This document shows, one piece after another, positions 35,308 to 44,000 of a stretch of 64,000 bases of DNA. The DNA is taken from assembly GCA_035534175.1 (NCBI GenBank), contig DATLSM010000097.1:9763-73762 (forward strand). Direction: 5' to 3'. A program made the position numbers and the translations under genes. Origin of the DNA: DATLSM01 sp035534175. GTDB taxonomy: Bacteria; Actinomycetota; Thermoleophilia; Solirubrobacterales; 70-9. Position 1 is the stretch's first letter; every line of letters begins with the position of its first letter. The notes beneath the pieces are model-generated. The model searched no databases. It had not been told where the DNA came from and saw only the letters and a program-made list of their open reading frames with translations.

Positions 35308-36012
35308 ATGCCAGATTCCTCTCATCAACCTTCTCTCCGCGACGAGCAGCGGGCGATCACCCGCCGCCGTGTCCTCGATGCAGCCGAAGCCGTGTTCGCT
35401 CGACGTGGCTTCCACGGAGCTTCGATGGAGGAGATCGCTAGGGAGGCCGGGGCGACGACAGGCGCTCTTTACTCCAACTTCGCCGGTAAGGAGGACCTGT
35501 TTCTTGCCCTCTTTGAGGAGCGGATCGCCTCCGACATGGGTGAGTACTCCGAGATCGTCGCGGCGGGAACCACCCTCCAGGAGCAGGCCCGAGGGGCGGG
35601 CGATCACTGGATGCAGATCCTGCGCGAGCGGCCAAACTACTTTCCTCTTCTGATCGAGTTCTGGGCCTACGCGCTACGTGAGCCACGGCTTCGGGAGCGC
35701 CTCGGTGGAAGCTTTGCCGCGCTTCGCTCGGGGAGCGCCCGGGTGGCCTCGGAGGCGGCGAAGCGCTCGGGCTTTCCGGCCAGTGCTGAGGCTGGTGAGT
35801 ATCTCGGGCTCTTCATCAACGCCCTCGGCAACGGTCTTGCCCTGGAGAAGCTGGTCGACCCTGATGCGGTCCCCGATCCGCTATTTGGAGAGATGCTCGC
35901 CTTCGTCTTCGGGGCCTTTGAAGCACTGGCGCTCGAGAACCCGGCCGCCGCCGATCCCGACCTCGGAACTTCGCTGCGACAGAGGCAAGAAGGGGAGCCC
36001 GGAGATGCCTGA
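35308..36012 (+). CDS. TetR-family transcriptional regulator
   Basis: 234 residues. HTH: AITRRRVLDAAEAVFARRGFHGASMEEIAREAGATTGALYSNFAGKEDLFLALFEERI. The ligand domain is helical with EYLGLFINALGNGLALEKLVDPDAVP near the end, similar in outline to the TetR at 20624. It overlaps the GNAT gene by 8 bp, so they are an operon and the acetyltransferase is a likely effector of whatever the regulator senses. AT-rich upstream DNA with a small inverted repeat suggests autoregulation. Confidence 0.9.
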   Translation: MPDSSHQPSLRDEQRAITRRRVLDAAEAVFARRGFHGASMEEIAREAGATTGALYSNFAGKEDLFLALFEERIASDMGEYSEIVAAGTTLQEQARGAGDHWMQILRERPNYFPLLIEFWAYALREPRLRERLGGSFAALRSGSARVASEAAKRSGFPASAEAGEYLGLFINALGNGLALEKLVDPDAVPDPLFGEMLAFVFGAFEALALENPAAADPDLGTSLRQRQEGEPGDA

Positions 36013-36655
36013 AACGACACCGACCGCAGACCCCGGCGCGCCCGACCCAAGGCAAGCCGAACTTGGACTGCGGCGAGCGTCCGCAAACGACATCTCTGCG
36101 TTGAAGACGGTGTTGGCGGAAGCTTTCTACGAGGACCCGATCTTCGCCTGGCTGATGCCTGATGATCGCCGGCGGGCCGCCCGTCTGCGCCACTTCTTCT
36201 CGATCGAGTTGCGCCACATGGGCCCGCCGCGGGGAGAAGTACTGACTACAAACGACCTCGCCGGCGCCGTGATCGTCATGCCACCGGGCGCCTGGCGCGC
36301 GCCGATCCGCGCCACCCTCTTGGAGGGCGGTGCCTTCGGCGTCCATCTAGGGCGCGCAGCGAGGTTGGACGCGGCGATCGAATGGCACCACACCCGTGGC
36401 GTCAGCGATCCGCACTACTACGTGCGGGACATCGGGGTGCTTCCGCGCATGCAGGGCAGGGGCATCGGCAGCTGCCTGCTGCGCAGGATCCTCGAACGCT
36501 GCGATCGCGAAGGCTTGCCCGCCTACCTCGAGGCCTCGAGCGAGCGCAACGCAGTGCTCTATGAACGGCTCGGCTTTCACCTAACCCGCGAGCTGCGAGT
36601 TTCCAGCAGCCCGCCACTACGGCTCATGCTTCGACCGCCAGGCCGAGAAAGGTGA
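36005..36655 (+). CDS. GNAT N-acetyltransferase
   Basis: 216 residues from ATG 36005 (AGAAGGGGAG upstream). The GNAT core: GLRRASANDISALKTVLAEAFYEDPIFAWLMPDDRRRAARLRHFF, HYYVRDIGVLPRMQGRGIGSCLLRRILERCDREGLPAYLEASSERNAVLYERLGFHLTREL. The pyrophosphate loop MQGRGIG is intact. Members with this N-terminal block (EDPIFAWLMPD) are common actinobacterial acetyltransferases with unknown acceptor, often next to TetR genes. Coupled to tetR. Confidence 0.87.
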   Translation: MPETTPTADPGAPDPRQAELGLRRASANDISALKTVLAEAFYEDPIFAWLMPDDRRRAARLRHFFSIELRHMGPPRGEVLTTNDLAGAVIVMPPGAWRAPIRATLLEGGAFGVHLGRAARLDAAIEWHHTRGVSDPHYYVRDIGVLPRMQGRGIGSCLLRRILERCDREGLPAYLEASSERNAVLYERLGFHLTRELRVSSSPPLRLMLRPPGRER

Positions 36656-36680
36656 TGACCTGAACGACCTGCGGGCGTCG

Positions 36681-36719
36681 GCCAAAACCTTTTTGGCTTA
36701 AACCTTTTGGCTTAAACCA
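36681..36719. terminator. Terminator-like hairpin with tandem repeat
   Basis: GCCAAAA-N3-TTTTGGC (36681-36697) is followed by a second near copy of CCTTTTGGCTTAAA. It lies between the convergent GNAT and MaoC genes and probably terminates both. Confidence 0.5.
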
Positions 36720-36769
36720 GCCTCCCTGCCCACCCCTGAGTCCACCCGCCAGGGACACCGCTTGATCGC

Positions 36770-37243
36770 TCAATCGGCGGGGGCCATTACGCGAGTGACG
36801 GAGTCACCGACGAAACAGGGCTTCTCATTTCCCTCGACCTCGAGGGTAAAGCGGGTAACGACCTGCCACCAGCCATCGCCTTTCTCCTCGACCGAGACGA
36901 CCTCGGCGCGGGCGCGGACTTTGCTGTCGACCGGTACTGGGGCCGGAAATCGGATCTTGTCCCATCCGTAATTAACGCCAAGGGCGAAACCGCTGGCCTC
37001 GATTAGTTCGCCGCGGAAGCCGTCGACCAGCGAGAGGGTGAGGTTGCCGTGGGCGATCGTCGTCCCGAATGGGCTCTCGGATCTAGCCCGCTCGACGTCG
37101 ACATGGATCCACTGGTGATCGCCAGATAGATCGGCGAAGGCATTGATCTCGGCCTGGGTGACGATCCGCCATTCACTCGGACCGATTTGCTGCCCAAGCA
37201 GCGCCTGCATCCCCTCAACACCGTGTACCTCGACTGACCCCAT
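36770..37243 (-). CDS. MaoC-family (R)-hydratase/dehydratase
   Basis: 157 residues from ATG 37243; a TTG three codons upstream is also open. Hotdog fold with the hydratase-2 motif: FADLSGDHQWIHVDVERARSESPFGTTIAHGNLTLSLVDGF, which contains the catalytic Asp and His (GDHQWIHVD). Family members hydrate trans-2-enoyl-CoA to (R)-3-hydroxyacyl-CoA or act in related acyl-thioester steps. The size is that of single-domain MaoC proteins. It stands beside a patatin-like lipase on the same strand, 46 bp downstream of it, and may be cotranscribed. Confidence 0.88.
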   Translation of the reverse strand: MGSVEVHGVEGMQALLGQQIGPSEWRIVTQAEINAFADLSGDHQWIHVDVERARSESPFGTTIAHGNLTLSLVDGFRGELIEASGFALGVNYGWDKIRFPAPVPVDSKVRARAEVVSVEEKGDGWWQVVTRFTLEVEGNEKPCFVGDSVTRVMAPAD

Positions 37244-37288
37244 CGGCCGCAAGTTTACGTGGTGGCGCCGAAGCCGAGCGTTCGTCAG

Positions 37289-38230
37289 CTACCGGGCGAG
37301 TGGAACTTCGCCGAAGGCGTTGCGAGCGCTCGGCCGGGAAGCGAAGAAGGCCCGCCCCGCCTCATGCCCTGATTGGTAGAGGATCCGGCGCTGCTCGAGC
37401 GAAAGCTTGAAGTCAAGCGTCCCGACGTCGCCGGTCGGGATCGAAACCACGCGATCGCCGAAACTGAGGACCTCGCGCGCATCGAAGGCGTTCATCGCCG
37501 TCTCCAGGATCCCCCACGCCATGTCCACCGGCCAATCGAGCCCACCGATCTCGCGCTGAGAGGGCCGTTCGGGACCAAGGCCCGAGTGCAGGCGGAACCC
37601 CCAGGTGGGGTGGCGCGGGCGCCGTCGGTCGAAGAGGAACAAGGGAAAGGCGCTGGCCACGCCGCCGTCGACCAGCACCCCGTCCTTGCCGGTGGTGCGG
37701 TCGCGCAGGGCGAGTGGGGGAAAGAAGTACGGGTAGCCGGCGCTGATCCGCACCGCCTGCGCGATCGGGAACTCCTCCGGACGCAGCTGAGCGCCCCACT
37801 CGTCCTCATACAAGGAGACGTCCTCGGGGAAGACGACAAGGCGGGAATGCGCGAAGTCGCAGCCCACCACCTGGAGGCGCCCGTCCAGCTCGCCGAAGAC
37901 GGTGGCCGGGGACGGGGCATCGCGCAATAGACCCTCGATCCATCGCCACAGGGCCTCGCCTCGGGTCAAGCCGTTTCGTCTGCTCAGATTGCGAAAGCGC
38001 CCGAGCAGCCCCCCGGTGTCGGCGATGCGAGCGTAATCGGTTGCCTCCAGCGCTTCACGGATGCCCGCGGCGTCATAGCCGACCGCGAGCGCCATCGCCG
38101 CGATCGCCCCGGCTGAGGTCCCCGCGAGGCGAGCCCACTCCGAGTAGCCGGCCTCCTCGGCGGCGGCGATCGCACCGGCGAAGGCGATCCCCTTCATCCC
38201 ACTGCCGGAGAAGACACCATCGGCCTGCAT
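37289..38230 (-). CDS. Patatin-like phospholipase
   Basis: 313 residues from ATG 38230. The oxyanion loop GSGMKGIAFAGAI comes first, the catalytic Ser is in GTSAG (residues about 37-41), and the dyad Asp is in VDGGVASAFPLFLFD. HSRLVVFPED and RISAGYPYFFPPL are family blocks. Bacterial patatins hydrolyse phospholipid or neutral-lipid acyl esters using a Ser-Asp dyad. No signal peptide, so it is probably intracellular. The MaoC gene follows on the same strand. Confidence 0.9.
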   Translation of the reverse strand: MQADGVFSGSGMKGIAFAGAIAAAEEAGYSEWARLAGTSAGAIAAMALAVGYDAAGIREALEATDYARIADTGGLLGRFRNLSRRNGLTRGEALWRWIEGLLRDAPSPATVFGELDGRLQVVGCDFAHSRLVVFPEDVSLYEDEWGAQLRPEEFPIAQAVRISAGYPYFFPPLALRDRTTGKDGVLVDGGVASAFPLFLFDRRRPRHPTWGFRLHSGLGPERPSQREIGGLDWPVDMAWGILETAMNAFDAREVLSFGDRVVSIPTGDVGTLDFKLSLEQRRILYQSGHEAGRAFFASRPSARNAFGEVPLAR

Positions 38231-38339
38231 GCCGGGAGCATGCCAGCTGCCCAATCTGACCGGTCACGCCTGTGCTGCAGGTCTCAAGGCCCGGTGGCGG
38301 GGGCCGACGAGGGCGATCGAGGCGGGCCGGGGCCGGCAG

Positions 38340-38606
38340 CTAGAGGACGTAGGGAACGAGCATCTTCGTGCTCGCGCGGCAAGCCGGATAGGCGGTCGGG
38401 AAGGTCGCCATCAGGTTCCTCTCCTCCACCGATGCGCTGTAGTAGAAGTACCCAGCCAGGATCACGACCATGATCAGGCCGAACAGGTTGGTCACCAGCG
38501 CGGTCCCCAGCACTCCGGCGAGCAGTCCCGAGTAGATCGGATGGCGGACCAGTCGGTAGGGGCCGGAGTTAACGAGCTCCGGTTCAGACTTCTGGCTCAT
38601 CGGCAT
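38340..38606 (-). pseudogene. N-terminally truncated isoprenylcysteine methyltransferase-family gene
   Basis: 88 codons covering only the C-terminal half of an ICMT/NnrU-like membrane methyltransferase: MPMSQKSEPELVNSGPYRLVRHPIYSGLLAGVLGTAL, a second membrane helix, and VEERNLMATFPTAYPACRAST. The SAM-binding RHPIYSG and EER motifs are present. Upstream the frame reads NWG, which belongs to the family, then becomes unrelated and meets a stop within 13 codons. Normal proteins are 150-200 residues with two to three more N-terminal helices. Probably inactive. Confidence 0.6.
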
Positions 38607-38717
38607 CCCCCAGTTGCAATGAGGAGCGGGCGAGAACGTTGATCATGGCCTTAAACCTGCCGCGGCCTCCCTCCTCTCCCGCGTTCGCCGAGGTGTCCGC
38701 TTTGAGGCGGAAGCGAG

Positions 38718-39044
38718 TTAGGCGACGGCGTCGGCGGGGCCGTCCTCGGTGTCAGCTGCGAGGAGCTTGCCGGCGCGGATCCGCTCGACCATCTCCTTGG
38801 ATTCCTCCCGGTAGACGCGGCCGTCCTCGAACTCGATCACCGGATATTTGCGTTGTCCCGAGAGCTGCTCCAGCTCGTCGCGCTTGCTGGCGCGGAGCGG
38901 GCCCTTGACCAGCTGGTAGGAGATTCCCTCATCATCGAGGGCCTTCTGCACATTCCAGCAGGGGTGGGCGCTGATCTTGACCCACTCGTTGGGGCAGCGG
39001 TGAAGCTTGATCGCCACCGGGCGAGCATAGCTCGTAGGGGGCAT
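38718..39044 (-). CDS. Glutaredoxin/GST-N-like thioredoxin-fold protein
   Basis: 108 residues from ATG 39044 (GAGG at a suitable distance); ATG 39062 is an alternative. The sequence is VAIKLHRCPNEWVKISAHPCWNVQKALDDEGISYQLVKGPLRASKRDELEQLSGQRKYPVIEFEDGRVYREESKEMVERIRAGKL. This is the thioredoxin-like GST N-terminal fold with YPVIEFEDG as the cis-Pro block. The usual CPYC is replaced by Cys residues in HRCPNEW and HPCW, so redox activity is uncertain. Such short proteins are common in Thermoleophilia. Confidence 0.8.
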   Translation of the reverse strand: MPPTSYARPVAIKLHRCPNEWVKISAHPCWNVQKALDDEGISYQLVKGPLRASKRDELEQLSGQRKYPVIEFEDGRVYREESKEMVERIRAGKLLAADTEDGPADAVA

Positions 39045-39390
39045 ACCGACAACCTCTGCCATGCGGCCGCGTCCTGAGGGGAAGCAATCACGGCGCTGCG
39101 GGGAAAGTGTCCGAGGCTTCGCGGTCGGGGACGGCCGGCGAAGAAGGTCACGGGTCGAGGAGCGGCTGGTGACATGGCGGGTCATCACCCTCGCCGAGCG
39201 CAAGTCTTCCGCTTTCCCTCACACCAATGTCTCGGCTTCACTAGCTGAACGGGAGAATTAGTTTGCTTGCTCTCCCCCGCCCCGCTGGAGCCAATCATCT
39301 CCGGAGATCTCCTTCCCTCGCCCCCTTCGGGAATGGTCGGTGATCGAGACGCGCAGACGGTGAGGGCGCCGGAGATAATCACCTCATGCC

Positions 39391-40272
39391 GTGTCGCGAT
39401 CCACTGCCAGCCCGCAATTCCCTGCTGCCGATCTGGGCGACGCAGCAGACCCACTGGAGAACCGTTTGATTCACGCCAGGAAGGTCCATCTGAATTTGGC
39501 CAAGAGCTCACAGCAGCTCTTCGAACTCGACCCCGACGCTGCCCTGGAGATCGGCAACGGCTGGATACTCGGTGCCGGCACCCCCACTCATCCGGTGATT
39601 TCCAACGGGGCGTTTCGGACCGATGACGAGGTCGACCCCGAGGAGTTTCTGACTGCGGCTCGGGTCTTCTTCGGCGAGCGGAGACGCGGCTTCAGCGTCT
39701 GGGCCCAAGCCGGGGTCAAGGAGGATCGCGACCTGATCGCCACGGCTGAGGCCGGCGGCCTGCAATCTGTATATGAGATGCCCGAGATGATCCTTGAGCG
39801 GCGGGCGAAGGAGCGGCCGCTCCCAGGCGGCGTCGAGCTGCGCCGGGTCGCCTCGGCCGCCGAGGCGAGCGAGTACTGGCAGGTCGCGGTGCTGGCCTAC
39901 TCGAGCCTCGGCTTTCCGGCAAGGACCTTCGGCTCCTACACCAACCACGGCGGTCTTTACGTCGGCAATGTGGCCGCCTTCCTCGCCTACCAGGACGGGA
40001 AGCCGGTCAGCATCGCAATGAGTATCGTCAGCGACCGGGTCGCTGGCATCTACTGGGTCGGAAGCGTGGCGGAGGCCCGGGGTCGGGGCCTGGGCTGGAC
40101 GGTTACGGCCGCCGCTGTCAACGCCGGATTTGAGCTCGGGGCCGAGATTGCCTCACTGCAGGCCTCACCGATGGGGGCAAGCCTTTACTCAGCGATGGGC
40201 TTTGAGACGGTCTTCACCTACCGGCTGCTGATGGCGCCACCTCCCGAGGCCTCGACCGGATCGGGGGCATGA
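39391..40272 (+). CDS. GNAT-like acetyltransferase
   Basis: 293 residues from a GTG; the start is uncertain. The C-terminal half is a GNAT domain: GGVELRRVASAAEASEYWQVAVLAYSSLGFPARTF, AFLAYQDGKPVSIAMSIVSDRVAGIYWVGSVAEARGRGLGWTVTAAAVNAGFELGAEIASLQASPMGASLYSAMGFETVFTYRLL. The acetyl-CoA loop EARGRGLG is intact. The N-terminal half (NLAKSSQQLFELDPDAALEIGNGWILGAG) is a degenerate second GNAT-like half, as in two-domain family members. Substrate unknown. Confidence 0.82.
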   Translation: MSRSTASPQFPAADLGDAADPLENRLIHARKVHLNLAKSSQQLFELDPDAALEIGNGWILGAGTPTHPVISNGAFRTDDEVDPEEFLTAARVFFGERRRGFSVWAQAGVKEDRDLIATAEAGGLQSVYEMPEMILERRAKERPLPGGVELRRVASAAEASEYWQVAVLAYSSLGFPARTFGSYTNHGGLYVGNVAAFLAYQDGKPVSIAMSIVSDRVAGIYWVGSVAEARGRGLGWTVTAAAVNAGFELGAEIASLQASPMGASLYSAMGFETVFTYRLLMAPPPEASTGSGA

Positions 40273-40387
40273 AAGCAGCGTCTTCTCGCCGCGGCCGAAT
40301 CGGCGAGGACTCACGCGTTCGCGCCGCCGATGGGCGCCCCCGGACCCCCCCTTTACCGATCACAATCGCGCTAACCTGCCGATTGCT

Positions 40388-41263
40388 GTGGGTATGGAGG
40401 CTGGGCAGGCTCAAGGCGGCGGGGCCCCCACCGAGGGGAAGATGACACGAGGCTGGCGCCTGACGAAGGCCGCGTGGGCCTTGATCCGGCGTGATCCGAC
40501 GATGATCTCGATCGCCCTGATGGGCGCGGGCTGCGGGTTGGCGGGAGGCGCCGCGATCATCTACTTCTCCGGCTACATCGGCTCGCCGACCCATTCGCGC
40601 GGCGACTTGGCCCTGGCGGTGATCGTCAGCCTCTACCCGATGACCTTCCTCAGCGTCTTCTTCAACGTCGCCCTGGCCGGCGCCGCCGCGGCCAGCTTCG
40701 ACGGCCGACCAATCGGCGTCCGCCAGGCGCTCGGCATTGCCTGGAAGCGGGTGGGCCGGATTGCGCAGTGGTCGCTGCTGGCGGCGGGAGTGGGGCTCGT
40801 CTTGGAGCAGATCGCCTCGCGAATCCCCGGTGCCGGGCGCCTTGCGTCCTGGCTGCTCGGTGCCGCCTGGAGCCTGGCGACAATCTTCGCCGTGCCATTG
40901 CTGGCACTCGAGGGCGCCGGACCACTGGAGACCGCGAAGGAGTCAGTCCACCTGATCAAGAGCAAATGGGGGGAGGGGATTACCGGTCTGGCCAGTATCG
41001 GCATCTGGACCGTCTTCGTCACGATCCCGGTGGCGATCCTCTTCGCGCTTGGCCTCAGCGTCAGGAACCGGGACGCGACCGCCGGCGCGGCGCTGATCGC
41101 GATCGCGATCGGGGCGATCCTGTTGGTCTCAGCCCTCTCACTCGCCACCCGACAGGTCTTCTCTGTCGCCCTCTACCGCTACGCCAGCGGCGCGCCCAGT
41201 ACGGGAGGCTTCGCCGCCGCCGACCTTGAAGAACCATTCCGCCGCCGTGACGGCCGCGACTGA
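40388..41263 (+). CDS. Six-helix membrane protein (DUF6159-like)
   Basis: 291 residues from a GTG; ATG 40442 (MTRGWRLT), with GAGGGG upstream, is a good alternative. After RGWRLTKAAWALIRRDPTMISIAL come six membrane segments, including LALAVIVSLYPMTFLSVFFNVALAGAAAASFDGRP, WLLGAAWSLATIFAVPLLALEG and ALIAIAIGAILLVSALSLATRQVFSVALYRYA. The family is uncharacterised but widespread in actinobacteria. No neighbour gives a clue. Confidence 0.8.
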   Translation: MGMEAGQAQGGGAPTEGKMTRGWRLTKAAWALIRRDPTMISIALMGAGCGLAGGAAIIYFSGYIGSPTHSRGDLALAVIVSLYPMTFLSVFFNVALAGAAAASFDGRPIGVRQALGIAWKRVGRIAQWSLLAAGVGLVLEQIASRIPGAGRLASWLLGAAWSLATIFAVPLLALEGAGPLETAKESVHLIKSKWGEGITGLASIGIWTVFVTIPVAILFALGLSVRNRDATAGAALIAIAIGAILLVSALSLATRQVFSVALYRYASGAPSTGGFAAADLEEPFRRRDGRD

Positions 41264-41422
41264 CTGGGCCCGGCTCAGCTTTTATACCCCACACCCGTCG
41301 CCTGTCGCGAACCCTGGTCGCTCGGGAATTTGATGGGCCGCGATCCGCAGTGGTGGGAATAGCCCTCGCGGTAGATCTGAGGTATCCGCAGCGCAGAAGC
41401 TCGCGCTGGGCGAAGATGCGAC

Positions 41423-41848
41423 ATGGTCAAGGAAGCGACGAGCACACATCGGGCGCGGGTGAAGTGGAATGCCGATCGCGAGGACCGGCGCGCCCACACG
41501 ATCGAGTTGGCTGACCAGAGGCTCGAGGCCTCCGGTACTGCTGCGCTCGGGGGAGATCCCGCCAAGGCCGACCCAGAGGAGCTGTTCGTGGCCTCGCTGT
41601 CGAGCTGCCACATGCTCTGGTTCATCTCCCTGGCGCGAGCGGAGCGGCAGCGGGTCACGGCCTACGAGGACGAGGCAGAGGGGACGATGGACGCCACTCG
41701 GTTCACGAGCGTGGTGCTTCGGCCACGGGTCTCATTCGATCAGGACCCCGGCGCCGAGCGGCTCATTGACCTTCACCACCGCGCGCATCAGCGCTGCTTC
41801 ATCGCCAACAGCGTCAGCTGCCCGGTGACAGTCGAGCCCCGACCTTGA
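41423..41848 (+). CDS. OsmC/Ohr-family peroxidase-like protein
   Basis: 141 residues. The two redox Cys of the OsmC/Ohr family are present: one in FVASLSSCHMLWFISLA and one in ANSVSCPVTVEP. The N-terminal RARVKWNADRE...RLEASGTAALGGDPAKADPEEL is typical. Family members detoxify organic hydroperoxides through a Cys pair. The stop overlaps the TTG of the next gene (TTGA), so translation is coupled to the methyltransferase. Confidence 0.88.
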   Translation: MVKEATSTHRARVKWNADREDRRAHTIELADQRLEASGTAALGGDPAKADPEELFVASLSSCHMLWFISLARAERQRVTAYEDEAEGTMDATRFTSVVLRPRVSFDQDPGAERLIDLHHRAHQRCFIANSVSCPVTVEPRP

Positions 41849-42606
41849 CCGGCGCCGCCTACGACAGGCTGGGTCGCGGCTACAGCGAGGTTCGTCGGCC
41901 CGACCCGCGGATCGCCGCTCAGATCGAAGCCGCCCTGGGCGACGCGCGGACGGTCCTCAACGTCGGCGCCGGCACCGGTTCCTACGAGCCCGCCGACCGC
42001 GATGTGACCGCGGTCGAGCCCTCAACCGAGATGATCGCCCAGCGATCCGCCGGCTCTGCACCTGTAGTGCGGGCCAAGGCCGAAGCGCTGCCATTCGACG
42101 ACAACAGCTTCGACGCCGCGATGGCGATCATCACCGTCCACCACTGGGCCGACCCGGCAGCCGGGCTGGCGGAGATGACGCGGGTGGCGCGGTACCGGGT
42201 CGCGATCCTCACCTTCGATCCCGCTCACCCACTTGCGTGGCTGTGGCTGGGAGACTACTTTCCGCGCACCCTGGAGATCCACAGCGACGCCATGCCGCCC
42301 ATCGCCGAGTTGGCAGCGCTGCTGCCGGGCGCCTCGATCGAAGCGGTCGCCGTCCCCCGTCTCTGCGAGGACGGCTTTTTCTGCGCACTTTGGGACCGGC
42401 CCGAGATGCACCTCGACCCCCGGGTGCGCCGTGCCAGCTCGGTGTGGCATCTGATGGCACCGGAGGAGATCGATCGAGGGCTCAAAGCCCTACGGGCAGA
42501 CCTCGAGAGCGGCACCTGGGACGCGCGCCACGGATACCTGCGCGCCGCGCCGGAGATGGACGTTGGACTGAAGCTCGTTGTCGCCGAACTCGAGGGAGCC
42601 AAATGA
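41845..42606 (+). CDS. Class I SAM-dependent methyltransferase
   Basis: 253 residues from a TTG overlapping the osmC-like stop. Motif I is TVLNVGAGTGSYEPADRDVTAVEPSTEMIAQR, later AKAEALPFDDNSFDAAMAIITVHHWADPAAGLAEMTRVAR. This is the UbiE/Methyltransf_11 type. The C-terminal part is rich in aromatic residues (LWDRPEMHLDPRVRRASSVWHLM), suggesting a hydrophobic small substrate. The downstream SDR gene starts about 110 bp later and could be in the same transcript. Confidence 0.86.
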   Translation: MTGAAYDRLGRGYSEVRRPDPRIAAQIEAALGDARTVLNVGAGTGSYEPADRDVTAVEPSTEMIAQRSAGSAPVVRAKAEALPFDDNSFDAAMAIITVHHWADPAAGLAEMTRVARYRVAILTFDPAHPLAWLWLGDYFPRTLEIHSDAMPPIAELAALLPGASIEAVAVPRLCEDGFFCALWDRPEMHLDPRVRRASSVWHLMAPEEIDRGLKALRADLESGTWDARHGYLRAAPEMDVGLKLVVAELEGAK

Positions 42607-42715
42607 CCTCCCGCTCGAAATCCTCGGCTGCTGGCTCGAGCGCTCGATCATGGCATTGGGCAAGCGGCATCCGCGTACCCTCGGCGCCCGTGTCCTTGAA
42701 AGTAGCTTTCGCCTC

Positions 42716-43537
42716 GTGACACTCGTCCTGCTCACCGGAGCGACCCGTGGGATTGGTCGGGCGGCGGCGATCGAGATCGCCGGGCGAGGGGTCGAGGTCG
42801 CGCTGGTGGGTCGTGATCCGGCGCGAGTCAAGGCCGTCGCACGGGAGGCCATGCAGGCGGGGGGAGGCGCCGCCGTCCATGAGCACGTCGCCGATCTGAC
42901 CCTGATGGCCGACGTTCGAGCGCTGGCCCAAAAAGCTCGGGAGCGCTACGGGCAGATCGACGTGCTGGCCAACAACGCCGGGGCGCTGTTCGCCTCGCGC
43001 GGAGAGACCGCCGAGGGCTTGGAGCGAACGTTTGCGCTGAACCATCTCGCGCCCTTTCTGCTCACCAACCTGCTGCGAGATCGGCTGCGCGGTGGCCGGG
43101 TCATCACCACCGCCTCCGATGCTCACGAATCGGGGCTGCTTAATCTGGAGGACCTGCAGTCGGAGCGCTCCTACTCAGCGATGGGCGTCTATGGCACCTC
43201 CAAACTCTGCAACATCCTCTTTACGCGGGAGCTGTCCAGGCGGGCGCCTGAATTGCACGCCAACTGCTTTCACCCCGGTGTGGTGCGCACCGGCTTCGGC
43301 AAGGGCGAAAACGGGATCTGGAAGCTGCTCACCACGCTCGGTGGGCCGTTCTTTCGCTCGCCGCGGCGTGGCGCCCGCTCGCTGGTCTGGCTGGCGCTGT
43401 CGGGCGAGGCCGCGGAGCTCAGCGGCGAGTACGTGCAGGACGAGAAGGTGCGAGAGCCGAGCGCCCAGGCCCAGGATGAGATGCTCGCCGAGGGCCTTTG
43501 GCGGCGCAGCGCCCAGCTGGTGGGCCTGCCTGGCTAG
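42716..43537 (+). CDS. Short-chain dehydrogenase/reductase
   Basis: 273 residues from GTG 42716, placed directly before the fold; the frame is open from 42578, but that overlaps the methyltransferase and is not family-like. Cofactor motif TGATRGIG, then NNAG and the catalytic YGTSK, with Ser in TTASD. The C-terminal HPGVVRTGFGKGENG and LSGEYVQDEKVREPSAQAQ resemble the retinol-dehydrogenase-like SDR group in actinobacteria. NADP(H) preference is suggested by the Arg after strand 2 (LVGRDPAR). Substrate unknown. Confidence 0.88.
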   Translation: MTLVLLTGATRGIGRAAAIEIAGRGVEVALVGRDPARVKAVAREAMQAGGGAAVHEHVADLTLMADVRALAQKARERYGQIDVLANNAGALFASRGETAEGLERTFALNHLAPFLLTNLLRDRLRGGRVITTASDAHESGLLNLEDLQSERSYSAMGVYGTSKLCNILFTRELSRRAPELHANCFHPGVVRTGFGKGENGIWKLLTTLGGPFFRSPRRGARSLVWLALSGEAAELSGEYVQDEKVREPSAQAQDEMLAEGLWRRSAQLVGLPG

Positions 43538-44000
43538 AGAGAGCTTGGTCAGAAGCGGGCGAATGCACCGATGAGGGAACCGTCTTCCTTTGGAGGGCCT
43601 GGAGCGAGACGAGAGGGCCCGCAGGCGGAATCTGCGCATGTTCGCGATCTCTAGAAGCGTGAGCTGAGGGGACAGCCCTCTGAGAAATGAGACGCCATTG
43701 AGACAAGGGGGACAGGGCGGATTTGGCCCGATTCGTCTCGCTACCCCCGCGGATAGTCGAGCTGACCGCGGCTCCTGACCCGCTTTACCCGCCTCCCATG
43801 AACATGTCTACTGAGGCCCCACAAACAGAAGCCCCGCAATGCTGCCGTCGCGGCCCGCGGGTCCTCTCCCCGCAGGCCTCCCCCAGCGCCGCCTGGATCG
43901 CCCGCAGATCATCGCGCTCCAGCTGAAGTAGGTTGACGCGCCGTTGCCTTCTGAATGGAAGATGGCGCGGCGACGCCGGTTAGCGCGAAAATGCCGGGGG
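43538..44000 (+). other. Gap with possible insertion-sequence scar
   Basis: About 460 bp. Around 43668-43716 two GGGGACAG/GGGGGACAG words and two TGAGAC words form a short irregular repeat, perhaps an old element end. A 19-bp word GGCCCGATTCGTCTC...GCTACC (43727-43746) recurs near 53807. No gene is supported. Confidence 0.3.
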
